A stretch of DNA of 64,000 bases from Fictibacillus phosphorivorans (GCF_001619875.1 NZ_LRFC01000001.1:744001-808000); one strand, 5' to 3'; shown: positions 25,124 through 34,220, counted from the stretch's first letter. The notes: a model not told the origin generated them from the letters alone. Numbers and translations are program-made.

Positions 25124-26347
25124 ATGAAAGGTTTTCTAACGAAGTGGCATCCTGCTGTACTAGTGATTGTAGCAGGTACACTTTTTACAAGAGCGGCATT
25201 TTTCATGACGATGCCCTTTCTTGCCATTTATTTATATAGTGAAAAAGGTATTGAACCTGCTACAGTAGGTTTAATCATTGGGATCAGTGCCCTGACTGGA
25301 ACATTTGGGGGTTTCTTTGGAGGCTATCTTTCTGATCGAATCGGGCGGCTCCCTGTAATGACAGCCGCTATCTTTACATGGAGTGCAGTGTTTGTTGGGT
25401 TTGCAATCGCAGATCAGGTGTGGCATTTCTTTTTGTTAAATATGCTGAACGGGCTCTGCCGCTCTTGGTTTGAACCAATATCCAGGGCATTGCTAGCAGA
25501 TGTCACAACAAAGGAAAACCGTCTCCGTGTATTCAACGCACGATATTTTGCTATCAATGTTGGGGCAGCAATCGGTCCTGTGGTTGGAACACAACTTGGA
25601 ACAACATCTTCTACAAAAGCCTTCTACATCACTGCACTCGCTTATCTTTTATACGCTTTGCTCATTGTGTTTACGTTAAAAGGATCATCTTCCGAATTAG
25701 AAGCTGGAGAAGAAAGAAAGTTCTCAATGAAGTCAGCTATTTTAGTTCTATCAAAAGACAAAGTCCTCGCATTTTTTCTGATTGGGAACACGATTGTTAT
25801 GATGGCACAGTCACAAATGGATACGACACTTGCGCAATATATAGGAAACGCGCCGCAATTTGAAAATGGTGTTAAGCTTTTTGCCTATCTGGTCGTAACA
25901 AATGCTGTAACCGTCTTGCTTTTGCAGTTTCCTGTCACAAACTATGTAAAAAGGTTTCAACCGATGAATGCACTAAGGTTTGGCAGTGTTGCATTCAGCC
26001 TTGCTTTATTAGGTTTCGGTTTGTCAACGAGCTGGATTTTTCTTGTGATCTCCATGATTTTTTTAACGGTTGGAGAAATTATCGTTTTTGTGATGAGTGA
26101 TGTGCTTCTCGACGACTTAGCGCCAGATCACATGAGGGGTACATATTTTGGAGCGATGTCATTTCGTTCTATTGGTTTTAGTGCAGGACCATGGATAGGC
26201 GGATTACTTTTAAGTACGTTTGGATTTGAACATGGATTTTATGTGTTTGGGTGCTTAGCTCTTATTTCATTATTGTCATTGCCGTTTTTTCAGTATGGAG
26301 AAAGTATCCGGATAACACTCGCAGATCAACAGTCTGTTTCAACATAA
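25124..26347 (+). CDS. MFS drug-efflux-type transporter
   Basis: A 407-aa twelve-helix major facilitator. Motif A GYLSDRIGRLPVM lies in the loop between helices 2 and 3, and the C-half holds the LDDLAPDHMRGTYFGAMSF segment seen in YttB/MdtH-like drug exporters. The substrate is unknown. It is followed after 18 bp by a VOC protein, so the two are probably co-transcribed. Confidence 0.9.
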   Translation: MKGFLTKWHPAVLVIVAGTLFTRAAFFMTMPFLAIYLYSEKGIEPATVGLIIGISALTGTFGGFFGGYLSDRIGRLPVMTAAIFTWSAVFVGFAIADQVWHFFLLNMLNGLCRSWFEPISRALLADVTTKENRLRVFNARYFAINVGAAIGPVVGTQLGTTSSTKAFYITALAYLLYALLIVFTLKGSSSELEAGEERKFSMKSAILVLSKDKVLAFFLIGNTIVMMAQSQMDTTLAQYIGNAPQFENGVKLFAYLVVTNAVTVLLLQFPVTNYVKRFQPMNALRFGSVAFSLALLGFGLSTSWIFLVISMIFLTVGEIIVFVMSDVLLDDLAPDHMRGTYFGAMSFRSIGFSAGPWIGGLLLSTFGFEHGFYVFGCLALISLLSLPFFQYGESIRITLADQQSVST

Positions 26348-26365
26348 GAGAGGAGAATGTTAATC

Positions 26366-26740
26366 ATGATAACAGGAATCGAACACACAGGAATTATGGT
26401 ATCAAACATGGATGATTCAATCGCATTTTATACGGAGGTACTTGGCCTGAAACTTATAGATCGCTTCGACCATACAAGTGTTCCAGTAGAGCTAGCCTTT
26501 TTGGGAGTAAATGAAAAAGTGCTTGTAGAATTGATTGCTGGCTATACTGGTGAGGTTACGAATGAAGGGAAAGTTCATCATATCGCCTTTTCTGTCACAA
26601 ACATTGAGGAGAAGTATGAATGGTTAAAAGAAAAAGGGGTGGGCATGAAAGATAAAGAAATTACAGAACTCCCGAATGGAAAATACTTTTTCTTTTATGG
26701 CCCTGACGAAGAGTCTCTGGAGTTTTTTGAAAGCAAATAG
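26366..26740 (+). CDS. VOC (glyoxalase/bleomycin-resistance-fold) protein
   Basis: A 124-aa two-module VOC protein. The first strand GIEHTGIMVSNMDDSI carries the conserved His, VELAF-LG / LVELIAGYT a Glu, KVHHIAFSV a His, and SLEFFESK the last Glu, so a metal site of glyoxalase I type (H/E/H/E) is plausible. Methylmalonyl-CoA epimerase- or lyase-like function cannot be told apart. The start at 26366 is preferred: GAGGAG is only one base from the earlier ATG at 26357. Confidence 0.85.
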   Translation: MITGIEHTGIMVSNMDDSIAFYTEVLGLKLIDRFDHTSVPVELAFLGVNEKVLVELIAGYTGEVTNEGKVHHIAFSVTNIEEKYEWLKEKGVGMKDKEITELPNGKYFFFYGPDEESLEFFESK

Positions 26741-26745
26741 AAAGT

Positions 26746-26781
26746 AAGACTGCAGAGATTTTCTTTGCAGTCTTTTTTTGT
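26746..26781 (+). terminator. Terminator after the VOC gene
   Basis: AAGACTGCA / TGCAGTCTT stem followed by TTTTTTG. Confidence 0.88.
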
Positions 26782-26839
26782 AAAGTTTGCTTAAATGAAG
26801 AGGGTTATGAAATAGTCACAAAGAAAATGATAGATATCC

Positions 26840-27046
26840 TTAGATCCCAGGCAGCGTTTCTTTTAAATACTGATTAGAGCAATACTCAACACCATACTTA
26901 TAGCGGCGTTCTCTTACATTACGGGCTTTACATGGATCAATATGAATCCGCTTGATCTCGGGATAGGTCTCCATGATCTTTAATGCGATTTTATCACCAG
27001 GCTCATCAGGGTCAGTTAATACATAAACTTCATCACAAAGAATTAT
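26840..27046 (-). pseudogene. C-terminal remnant of a Toprim-domain protein
   Basis: On the minus strand about 68 codons encode the end of a Toprim domain: DEVYVLTDPDEPGDKIA is the Toprim DxD motif, followed by YPEIKRIHID and a basic tail to the stop at 26840. Upstream the frame hits a stop (TGA) near 27047 and no N-terminal half with the conserved Glu is found; the sequence passes into the promoter region of the next gene. It resembles Bacillus YusF-type/RNase M5-like stand-alone Toprim proteins. No start codon or ribosome site is visible. Confidence 0.8.
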
Positions 27047-27128
27047 TCATTATCATTTTATGGAGAGCATATCGATAATAGTACAACTTCTAAGGATTTA
27101 TTTGGACAAAGAAAAGGAAGTGTATGTA

Positions 27129-28235
27129 TTGAATAAGCTGATATCCATCTTGAAAGTAATCATTCATACCTTCTTTTGGCCGCTGCTTATATATGGCTTG
27201 TTTTTAATGCTCAATGAAATACAAGGCTTAATAATCGGCGTACTCTTATTAATTTTATGTTTTATCGTATTCTGTATGGGGTTCATCGGCCTCCTGAAGG
27301 GAAACATATCAATTAAATTCAAGTACAAAAGGCGAGGTTCTTTCTTGATCGTTAGTCTTATCGCATTCTCAACCACCTTTTTTTCCGTAACGAACTATAT
27401 ATTAGATTCTTCATTATCCCAATCTCTGTCAGCTCGTGTGAAAAATCACTACTATGTAGAAGCGCTTCTTGTTGAAAAAGATAGGATCTTTGAAAGGATT
27501 TCATTTTTAAAGACGCTTAAAAGTAAAGCGGATTCTGCCTCAACCATCTTCTATGAAAAAACGGACGATAAACTGGCTGCAGCCGCTTCTGTCCATATTC
27601 GTAAAGTGCAGGCTTACCTTGATATGGGAATAGACAACCATAAACCTGTACCAGTCACGATTATTTTATATCGAAACCCATTAATCTTTCAGAAGCACTT
27701 GCCTCGGCATTCGTATGAAAACCTTCAAGCACTGTATGTTCCGTCTGAAGAAACGATCCACCTGCTCGTAACAAAACAAATGGATATTGACAAAGCACGT
27801 TATTTAGAATTAATCGGTCATGAATATACACACCATTGGATTGTCAGCTATCTAGCTGAAAATGGAATGGATAATCGGCACTTACCGAGGTGGTTTGAAG
27901 AAGGGATTGCTGAATATACAGGTAAACAAAGTGTTAGAAAAGTACCGAACTTTACCCCGCTTAACTTACTACCATTTTCTCGCTTAGATTCTGTTGAAGA
28001 ATGGGCATATGAAAACCGTCGTAACTCACCACATTTACCGTATCGGCAAAGTTATTATGCAATTGATCAGCTAGTACGGGACGGTAAAGAAGCAAGATTG
28101 AAAAACCTTTTGCTGAACAAAAAAGAAAACTTCTACAAATTGTTTCAAAAAGAAATAGGAATGTCTGTTATCGAATTTGAGGTCCGTTTTCTTCGTGATG
28201 AAATGAGGCTATACAGAGAAACAAGAGGGGACTGA
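27129..28235 (+). CDS. Membrane gluzincin metalloprotease (peptidase MA-like)
   Basis: A protein of about 368 aa with three N-terminal membrane helices and an extracytoplasmic zinc peptidase domain. The catalytic motif is HEYTHHW (HExxH), with the third zinc ligand Glu in WFEEGIAEYTGK about 30 residues downstream, the gluzincin pattern of peptidase MA-like proteins. AAAAGGAAG lies eight bases before TTG 27129; the upstream in-frame ATG at 27060 has no site. The substrate is unknown. It stands alone. Confidence 0.85.
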   Translation: MNKLISILKVIIHTFFWPLLIYGLFLMLNEIQGLIIGVLLLILCFIVFCMGFIGLLKGNISIKFKYKRRGSFLIVSLIAFSTTFFSVTNYILDSSLSQSLSARVKNHYYVEALLVEKDRIFERISFLKTLKSKADSASTIFYEKTDDKLAAAASVHIRKVQAYLDMGIDNHKPVPVTIILYRNPLIFQKHLPRHSYENLQALYVPSEETIHLLVTKQMDIDKARYLELIGHEYTHHWIVSYLAENGMDNRHLPRWFEEGIAEYTGKQSVRKVPNFTPLNLLPFSRLDSVEEWAYENRRNSPHLPYRQSYYAIDQLVRDGKEARLKNLLLNKKENFYKLFQKEIGMSVIEFEVRFLRDEMRLYRETRGD

Positions 28236-28333
28236 AATGTGTAACGCGATAATCCTAGAAATTCACATTATTATCTGGCGAGTTTTAACATATTGGCGAG
28301 TTGACAAAGATCGCCCGGTAGTACCAGCAATAA

Positions 28334-28365
28334 TACAAAAAATTGACCCCATTCCGGGGTCAATT
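28334..28365 (-). terminator. Terminator of the 35-aa gene
   Basis: On the minus strand AATTGACCCC / GGGGTCAATT followed by TTTTTTGTATT; it may also stop readthrough from 28235. Confidence 0.85.
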
Positions 28366-28368
28366 TCT

Positions 28369-28476
28369 TTATCTGCTTTTTAATTTACGCATTATGATAG
28401 GCAGCAGCCTCTTTTTTCCTTGTTTCAATAAATAGGCGAAAGCCATGCCTTTGATTCCTTTGCTTAATCGTCCCAT
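28369..28476 (-). CDS. Small basic protein (35 aa)
   Basis: Not recognised, but well supported as a gene: MGRLSKGIKGMAFAYLLKQG followed by a Lys/Arg-rich end (KLKSR), an AAAGGAGG site eight bases before the ATG, and its own terminator. It is a basic amphipathic helix of a type that binds membranes or nucleic acid; nothing more can be said. Confidence 0.7.
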   Translation of the reverse strand: MGRLSKGIKGMAFAYLLKQGKKRLLPIIMRKLKSR

Positions 28477-28633
28477 CTTTTCGTCCTCCTTTTAAAAACA
28501 TAGGTGTTTCATGTAATATACCCGATTAAGGCAAGCAGCAATCCTTTAAATTTTTTACGGGATACTTGTCTATACGTTTCAAAGATTGATGAATAACATG
28601 GAGGGAATACAAATTTTTCAGGAGTTGAGTAGA

Positions 28634-29032
28634 TTGAGTAATAGAAGTTTTCCTTTCTTTCCTGGTCAAGGCGGGCAAGGAGGCGGGCAGGGATTTGGAC
28701 CACCTGGGGGAGGACCACCGGGTGGACCTCCAGGAGGAGGCGGTGGAATGGCACCAACATCAGCACCACCTTCATTCACGCCGTCCCAATCACAGGGATA
28801 CAGCATGCAAGGAGGCGGGCCAGGCCAAGTTGGGGTTTATGCAGTTGATCCAGGTGCAATCAGACCTTGTTTGTATCAATACGTATATATATGGCCGACA
28901 TGGGGACCTGGTTTCTGGGCTTGGCTTACGTTTGCTGGACGTCGATCAATTGCAGGATATCGCTGGATTGGTTACCGCTGGGTTTACTTCGGGATGGATA
29001 CACGCCGAATCAGCTCGTTTTATTGCTATTAA
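28634..29032 (+). CDS. Gly/Pro-rich protein with aromatic C-terminus, possibly spore-associated
   Basis: An approximately 132-aa protein. The N-terminal half is a low-complexity Gly/Pro/Gln tract (GQGGQGGGQGFGPPGGG-type); the C-terminal half is rich in Trp, Tyr and Arg and ends RRISSFYCY. This layout is common among Bacillus spore-coat and surface proteins, but I cannot assign a family. TTG 28634 lies nine bases after CAGGAG; ATG 28586 and others upstream have no site. Confidence 0.65.
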   Translation: MSNRSFPFFPGQGGQGGGQGFGPPGGGPPGGPPGGGGGMAPTSAPPSFTPSQSQGYSMQGGGPGQVGVYAVDPGAIRPCLYQYVYIWPTWGPGFWAWLTFAGRRSIAGYRWIGYRWVYFGMDTRRISSFYCY

Positions 29033-29062
29033 AAATAACCGCCCAAGGGCGGTTATTTTTAT
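29031..29062. terminator. Bidirectional terminator before the Nudix gene
   Basis: AAAAATAACCGCC-CAAG-GGCGGTTATTTTT, with A and T tracts on both sides, between convergent genes. Confidence 0.92.
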
Positions 29063-29553
29063 ATCCTAGGATATAGCGTTTGTTTCAGCACTTCCCAGGA
29101 ATGATACGTTTTTCGTCGAGCGGGCAAACTTTTTGATTTTACATAGTGAACGGCTTCCCAGACGAGAGGTGAACACCATTCTTCCTTTAATCTGTGTGGG
29201 TCTACCCATTGTAAGCCGATTGAATCTTGTAGAGGGATGTCTGCAATGGGTATTTTTGAATCTGGTTCGATTGTACATAAGTAATAAACAGCAGTATGTT
29301 GTGAAAGATTCCACTGTTTGTATTTCCAAGGCAATTCGTAACGGCGTTCTCCCAGTTTCACACCACTAACTATGGAATATCCTGTTTCTTCTAAAACCTC
29401 TCTGGTCACAGTCTCGTATTCTGTTTCGTTTTCTTCAGGTGTTCCGCCAGGCAGATCAAGACGATTCTTATAAGGTCCGCCATTTTTTTCTATCACAAGC
29501 AGGTGTCCGTTTTCATTAAAACAAATACAATAGATGCCTCTATGTGTATGGAT
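29059..29553 (-). CDS. Nudix hydrolase, apparently with a non-standard (ATC) start
   Basis: A Nudix-fold pyrophosphohydrolase. The Nudix box GGTPEENETEYETVTREVLEETGY fits GX5EX7REUXEEXGU. The first usable standard codon is GTG 29496, but it would cut off strand 1 of the fold (HTHRGIYCICFNENGHLLVIE), which continues in frame upstream. A perfect AAGGAGG (29561-29567) is spaced seven bases from ATC 29553. Either ATC is used, or an ATG was lost. The substrate is unknown. If annotated from 29496, the protein has 145 aa. Confidence 0.8.
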   Translation of the reverse strand: MHTHRGIYCICFNENGHLLVIEKNGGPYKNRLDLPGGTPEENETEYETVTREVLEETGYSIVSGVKLGERRYELPWKYKQWNLSQHTAVYYLCTIEPDSKIPIADIPLQDSIGLQWVDPHRLKEEWCSPLVWEAVHYVKSKSLPARRKTYHSWEVLKQTLYPRI

Positions 29554-29613
29554 AGGAATACCTCCTTCATCAAAAACACCTTTTCACTGTAACATGAAAA
29601 GGCATATCAACAG

Positions 29614-31089
29614 TTATTCTTTTACTAGTTCATTTAGTTCTGAGGTAAGTGCCTCGAACTGGTTAAAGCTTTTAACTACTTCTTCCACACACCGGTGCTG
29701 CTCTTCCACAGATGCTAGAACTTCTTCAACAGATCCACTTGATGTTTCTGCGATTCCAGAAACGGACTGGATCTCTCCTACAATATAACCTGTAGATTCA
29801 TATAACTGATTAATCAGTTCTTGGACTTGTGAAGATTGTACAGCAACTTGATCGGTATTCATCAGGATTTGGCTAAAGTTTTCTGCTGTCTTTTGCGTTG
29901 CTTCTAGGCTTGAAGTGACAACACTTTGTGAGCCATCCACAAATTCAGCTGCTTGTTGAGCCTTGCTTCGTATTTCACCAAGAATACTAGCGATCTGTTT
30001 CGTTGAGTTCTGTGAGTCCTCAGCTAAACGGCGAACTTCGTCGGCAACAACTGCAAATCCTCTGCCTTGATCACCGGCTCGTGCTGCCTCAATCGCAGCG
30101 TTTAAAGCAAGTAAATTTGTTTGTGATGAGATTTCTTCTATCGTTGTCAGTATTCCTTCAATTGATTCACTTTGAGCATTCAACTCGTGCATCAATGTAT
30201 TCGTTTGATTCATAAGTTTATTCGCTTCGTTCATTTTTGAAGTAAGTTCGGATACCTGGTTCTCGCCAGCTTTTGTAATAGATGCCGTTTGTTCAGAAAG
30301 GTGTTTCATCTCTTTAGAGTGCTGAAACAATCCCTTTGCAACATCGTTTGTACTTGTCACCGATTGACTCATTCCGCCGACACTCACAGCCTGGGATTCA
30401 ACACCTTTTGCAACTTCTGTAAAAGCGTAGGTGATGTTGCTTGAGATTTCGCCAGTTCTGGTTACGTTCTCTTTTACCGATTGACTGAAACGATGCAGAT
30501 TCTCTGAGGCATCTTGAATTTTTCCTAATAAATGCTGAAGCTTCTTTTTGTCGCTATCAGCTTGTTTTTCAGCGCTTAAAATATTCTCTTGCATTCGTTG
30601 ACCAATCTTTGCCTGAGCGACAAGAGCTGCAGTAATAACGGTTAGAAACACGTTTAGTGAAATAATTATTTTTGGATCTTGTCCGGCAAACATTGTATCT
30701 TTGTATTGAATAAAGAAAAAATTTGTTAACAATAAACCGCAAATACCCGATAGTAAGATAGAAATATAGTTGTGATATAACGTTATAACAGCTAAGCAGA
30801 CATAAGTCATGAGGTAGGTGGAAATCTTTGGATTGGAGTCTGCCATTATAACAGTCAGCAAAGTAAAGCCAATAACAACAAAATACTGAACAGCGCTGGT
30901 AGCCCATTTTCGATACGTCCATACTGTAAGTGACAGTAGGATAACTATTCCAGCTATACCATAGAACATCACACTATCAATTGTTTTAGTGCTAGCATAG
31001 GTACTACCTAGACCTAGAAAATACATACCCCATAGCATTTTTGTAACAAGTTTGTTGGTTTGTAAATTTGAGGCAAATGATGGATTCAA
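29614..31089 (-). CDS. Methyl-accepting chemotaxis protein without extracellular sensor
   Basis: A 491-aa receptor. The N-terminal third has about six hydrophobic helices (about 15-175) instead of the usual two helices with an outside sensor domain, and no HAMP domain is evident. The rest is a cytoplasmic coiled-coil signalling domain with the conserved hairpin tip around [21 protein letters not shown] (about residues 325-345). This suggests sensing of membrane or internal state. TTG 31089 is preceded by GGAG at ten bases. Confidence 0.88.
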   Translation of the reverse strand: MNPSFASNLQTNKLVTKMLWGMYFLGLGSTYASTKTIDSVMFYGIAGIVILLSLTVWTYRKWATSAVQYFVVIGFTLLTVIMADSNPKISTYLMTYVCLAVITLYHNYISILLSGICGLLLTNFFFIQYKDTMFAGQDPKIIISLNVFLTVITAALVAQAKIGQRMQENILSAEKQADSDKKKLQHLLGKIQDASENLHRFSQSVKENVTRTGEISSNITYAFTEVAKGVESQAVSVGGMSQSVTSTNDVAKGLFQHSKEMKHLSEQTASITKAGENQVSELTSKMNEANKLMNQTNTLMHELNAQSESIEGILTTIEEISSQTNLLALNAAIEAARAGDQGRGFAVVADEVRRLAEDSQNSTKQIASILGEIRSKAQQAAEFVDGSQSVVTSSLEATQKTAENFSQILMNTDQVAVQSSQVQELINQLYESTGYIVGEIQSVSGIAETSSGSVEEVLASVEEQHRCVEEVVKSFNQFEALTSELNELVKE

Positions 31090-31224
31090 ATTTAGTCATC
31101 TCCAATTTAGAATGTATAAGTGCTGTTTATAATATCGACAATCTCTTAACAGAGTTAAAGCTGATTTTTTTCAAGACCGTAACAATTTTTTTACTATTTC
31201 GTCTAATTTTATGAGGTGATTGTA

Positions 31225-32100
31225 ATGACAAAAAAGCCATGGACAATGATTTTAATAGCATTGTTAGTAGTTGTACTCACAGCATGTAGCAGTGAATCGA
31301 ATCAAACAGAAACAAAAGAACCCGTTTCTAAAACAGCCGAGCCTGTACAAAAAGAAGCAGTAGAAGAAGCAAAAGGTGAACACTCTTCAGAACCTGTAAC
31401 TTCTATTGATGAAGATGGTACTTACATTGGTCAGATTGATAATAATTCAATTGAAGTTGAAGCTGCAGGTGAGACTCTCGTCCTACGTTTATCGGAAGAC
31501 GTAAGGGAGTCTGTAGCAAATGTAAAAGAAGGATCTAAAGTTAACATTACGTATAAGAAGAATGAGAACGGTCAATGGCTGCTAGAGAAGATTACGCCGT
31601 TAGAAACAGGTTCAAATGAAGCGGCAGAAACTAAAATGCTAAGTTACTCTGTAAACGGTGCTTCCGTAGAAGAAGAAGCAACACTTACAAAAAGTGAACA
31701 GATGGATTACCATTTTTATAAACTAAGAGATTTTGAATTTACCGCGGAAGAACCGCGTAAGGATCTGCTTTTTGCTACAGCTTTTGCTGAAACCTTTGTA
31801 CGAATTGAGCCTCTATCAGAAGAGGCATCAATGGATGATCTAAAAGATTGGGCAAATGATGAATTAAAAGCTGTTGGTGAGGTAAAAGAATTAGATGGTG
31901 GTGAGATAGCAGGGCCAGCATTTGAATCTTCTATACTATTTATCACAGCTTCAAAAGACTCATTCAAAAAGTACATTGTAATCCAGACTCAAAGTAATGG
32001 GGATCATGTAAAATACACAGTCAATTTACCTCAGCATAAGAATGCTGCAAAATGGGAACAAGGGATTTGGGCAATGCTTTCCACGCTTCAAACGAAATAA
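31225..32100 (+). CDS. Uncharacterised lipoprotein (291 aa)
   Basis: Not recognised by name. A lipobox (VVLTAC) follows a basic signal, then a Glu/Lys/Ser linker with low complexity (about 25-65), an OB-like or SH3-like strand region with VKEGSKVNITYKKNENGQW, and a mixed C-terminal domain (about 140-290). AGGTG before ATG 31225 fits a Bacillus start. It lies divergent from the chemotaxis receptor and may relate to it only by position. Confidence 0.75.
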   Translation: MTKKPWTMILIALLVVVLTACSSESNQTETKEPVSKTAEPVQKEAVEEAKGEHSSEPVTSIDEDGTYIGQIDNNSIEVEAAGETLVLRLSEDVRESVANVKEGSKVNITYKKNENGQWLLEKITPLETGSNEAAETKMLSYSVNGASVEEEATLTKSEQMDYHFYKLRDFEFTAEEPRKDLLFATAFAETFVRIEPLSEEASMDDLKDWANDELKAVGEVKELDGGEIAGPAFESSILFITASKDSFKKYIVIQTQSNGDHVKYTVNLPQHKNAAKWEQGIWAMLSTLQTK

Positions 32101-32110
32101 GGTTTTGAGG

Positions 32111-32155
32111 TATCCTGCCCCGCGGAAAGTGAGTACCTGAAACGGAAATCAACCA
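32111..32155 (+). repeat. Dispersed repeat, fragment F
   Basis: CCTGCCCCGCGGAAAGTGAG and ACCTGAAACGGAAATCAACC match the right half of copies A and C, directly after the lipoprotein gene stop. Confidence 0.75.
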
Positions 32156-32275
32156 CTTACAAGGACAACAAAGGTAACACTTAAAGCGAAATTTTAAGAA
32201 TCATAAATGTAGCATGTGGCATATAATATTTACAAAGGATAAAAAAGTTTCCTTTAGGAAAGATAGGTGATTGCC

Positions 32276-32419
32276 ATGTGGTACAAAGAGAGTTCTTTAT
32301 TTAAACTTCAGCAGTACACATTGATTCTTCACAAACTAGGGATATTCTCGCAAGAAGATAAGACAGACATACTAGGTAAAATAAATAGTTATAAAATGAA
32401 GATCGGAATGAAAGAATAG
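32276..32419 (+). CDS. Small protein of unknown function (47 aa)
   Basis: A 47-aa helical, amphipathic protein starting MWYKESSLFKLQQYTLILHK. AGATAGGTG lies a few bases before the ATG and a hairpin follows the stop. Not recognised; support is from the initiation site and terminator. Confidence 0.55.
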   Translation: MWYKESSLFKLQQYTLILHKLGIFSQEDKTDILGKINSYKMKIGMKE

Positions 32420-32442
32420 GGCTTCCTTCAAGGGAGCCTTTT
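32418..32442 (+). terminator. Terminator after the 47-aa gene
   Basis: AGGGCTTCC-TTCAA-GGGAGCCTTTT, a stem with one mismatch followed by TTTT. Confidence 0.6.
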
Positions 32443-32611
32443 CATATGAGAGTTCAGTAGTGGAAATTGTCGGGAAGTGTGCGTTACGGAAGCTCTACTG
32501 CGCGAATGAGTATCAGATAAACAAACATGTAGAGTAACCAGCGGAACCCAACTAAAATATGCGACTCGGAAAACAGCTGGGTAGTGTGTATTCAATAATA
32601 GAAAAACACAG

Positions 32612-32641
32612 AAAAAACCCGGCAACAATGCCGGGCTTTTA
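32612..32641. terminator. Bidirectional terminator by the cold-shock gene
   Basis: AAACCCGGCA-ACAA-TGCCGGGCTTTT with flanking A and T runs. Confidence 0.9.
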
Positions 32642-32655
32642 TATATGGTTTAAGC

Positions 32656-32856
32656 TTATTTTTTAGTTACGTTAGCTGCTTGAGGTCCGCGAGCTCCGTC
32701 AACGATTTCGAATTCTACTTCTTGACCTTCGTCAAGTGATTTGAATCCTTCAGATTGAATAGCAGAAAAGTGTACGAATACGTCGTCTCCACCTTCAACT
32801 TCGATGAATCCAAAACCTTTTTCTGCGTTAAACCATTTTACTTTACCTGTTTGCAT
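32656..32856 (-). CDS. Cold-shock protein (CspB/CspD-like RNA chaperone)
   Basis: A 66-aa single cold-shock domain with both nucleic-acid binding motifs: RNP1 KGFGFIEV and RNP2 VFVHFSAI. It binds single-stranded RNA/DNA and melts structure at low temperature. Near-identical in length to Bacillus CspB/CspD; the paralogue cannot be decided. AGGAGG lies eight bases before the ATG, and more than 100 bp of non-coding leader upstream fits the regulated long 5' UTR typical of csp mRNAs. Confidence 0.95.
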   Translation of the reverse strand: MQTGKVKWFNAEKGFGFIEVEGGDDVFVHFSAIQSEGFKSLDEGQEVEFEIVDGARGPQAANVTKK

Positions 32857-33057
32857 GTGAATGCCTCCTAGAACGTTTGCACATTTGTGCCGGAATTACC
32901 AAACTACTTTCAAACTCTTAAACTAAGACGAAATCCAGTACTGAATGGTTGTCACAAATATATCACAATTGGTAATGCTCCCGCAAGGAACTTTTCTGAA
33001 AAATAGGAATAAAGAGACAGGAATTTATTGAACAAACAAACAAAAACCATCTTCCTT

Positions 33058-33348
33058 CTACTCGGTAGCAGGTGATGGTTTTAATTCGTGTGAAGGACGT
33101 GTGGCTACGATGCCAGTTGCTTTTACGATCTGATTTAGAATATTTACCCTTGATTGGTCATCGAAGTTTTGTGCTTTAACAAAAGCATAGCCATCTTCGT
33201 TTGACACATAGCGGGGAGGCAAATTGTTGAGTGTAATGGCAAATACATCTGCTTTACAAATCTCACATTTGCATGGAAGTTGAAGTTGTCCCCAATAGTT
33301 TTTTAGTGCTTCATCTACTAATATTTCCATAGCATTTTTTACGTTCAT
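33058..33348 (-). CDS. ComFB-family (late competence) protein
   Basis: A 96-aa protein matching the ComFB domain: opening VKNAMEILVDEALKNYW, the PCKCEIC cysteine cluster (three Cys) that suggests a metal site, then DVFAITLNNLPPRYVS. ComFB in Bacillus is encoded between ComFA and ComFC in the DNA uptake operon, but here the gene is alone. ComFB-like proteins in cyanobacteria bind c-di-nucleotides; whether this one does is unknown. Confidence 0.88.
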   Translation of the reverse strand: MNVKNAMEILVDEALKNYWGQLQLPCKCEICKADVFAITLNNLPPRYVSNEDGYAFVKAQNFDDQSRVNILNQIVKATGIVATRPSHELKPSPATE

Positions 33349-33499
33349 GGGCTAATTACCCCTTTATTCACAATCTATATGAATAGAATAGCTTATTCTT
33401 ACTACAAATGTAAACTTATACGACAAGCAACAAGACTATTTAACTATAGTTATTTTCCTTTTTATTAGAAATAGATACTATATGACTAAATAGACAGTA

Positions 33500-33543
33500 A
33501 TATATGATTTTTCTGAAAAATAACTTGAAATCATATATGATTT
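33500..33543 (+). promoter_or_regulatory. Probable GntR/FCD operator upstream of the hpa cluster
   Basis: AAATCATATATGATTT (33528-33543) is a perfect 16-bp palindrome 17 bp before the regulator start, and the half-site ATATATGATTT recurs at 33500-33510. This arrangement fits FCD-type GntR autoregulation. Confidence 0.7.
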
Positions 33544-33560
33544 GAGATTAACATAGGATT

Positions 33561-34220
33561 ATGAAGACTCAACATAAACCAAACAAACAGCAATATGCTT
33601 ACCAAGTCATCCGTTCTCGTATTTTAGATGGCAGGTATCCGCCTGGTCATAAGCTTGTGATTGACCAGCTGGCAAGGGAACTTCAAACGAGCGCAATACC
33701 TGTGCGAGAAGCGATCAGATTGCTTGAAGCGGATTCCTTGATTTCATTTAAACCCTACTCGGGAGCGATTGTCACCCCATTCGATGAACAAGCATATTTA
33801 GAAACCCTATCCGTTTTAGCCGTATTAGAAGGTTTTGCAACTGCAGAATCCTCTACTCACTTTCCTCATGAAAAGCTTGAAGATTTAAGAGCGTATACAA
33901 GACTTATGGAAGATGCCCTTGATGAACTTGATTTTTCTCTTTTCTCCAACTACAACAAAGAATTTCACAAACTCACTTATCAGTACTGTACGAACCAATT
34001 TCTAATGGAACAGATTCATTCAACATGGGAAAGATTAGGAACAGTCCGCAAACAAGGAACAACGATGAAGCCATCTAGAATGAAGCGTTCGATTGCTGAA
34101 CATTATCAGCTGATTGAAATGCTCGAAAAGAGAGAAGATCCAAAAACGATTGAGACTTTTACAAGGAATCATAAGTTGAATACGCTAAAAGCCTTTCTTG
34201 AAGAAAAACCTCAAAAATAA
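33561..34220 (+). CDS. GntR-family regulator (FadR/FCD type) of the hpa cluster
   Basis: A 219-aa transcription factor with an N-terminal winged HTH (about 8-75; the RILDGRYPPGHKL and TSAIPVREAIRLLEAD elements are the GntR signature) and an all-helical FCD ligand domain (about 85-215) with metal/ligand residues in the FHKLTY and HYQLIEML stretches. It is the first gene of a five-gene degradation operon (20 bp to the next), so it most likely responds to 4-hydroxyphenylacetate or an intermediate. This link is inferred from position. Confidence 0.88.
   Translation: MKTQHKPNKQQYAYQVIRSRILDGRYPPGHKLVIDQLARELQTSAIPVREAIRLLEADSLISFKPYSGAIVTPFDEQAYLETLSVLAVLEGFATAESSTHFPHEKLEDLRAYTRLMEDALDELDFSLFSNYNKEFHKLTYQYCTNQFLMEQIHSTWERLGTVRKQGTTMKPSRMKRSIAEHYQLIEMLEKREDPKTIETFTRNHKLNTLKAFLEEKPQK

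Noticed and set aside
28695-29069. Alternative frames of the Gly/Pro-rich gene
   Set aside because: Low-complexity DNA keeps several frames open; only the Gly/Pro frame has a plausible initiation site and product.
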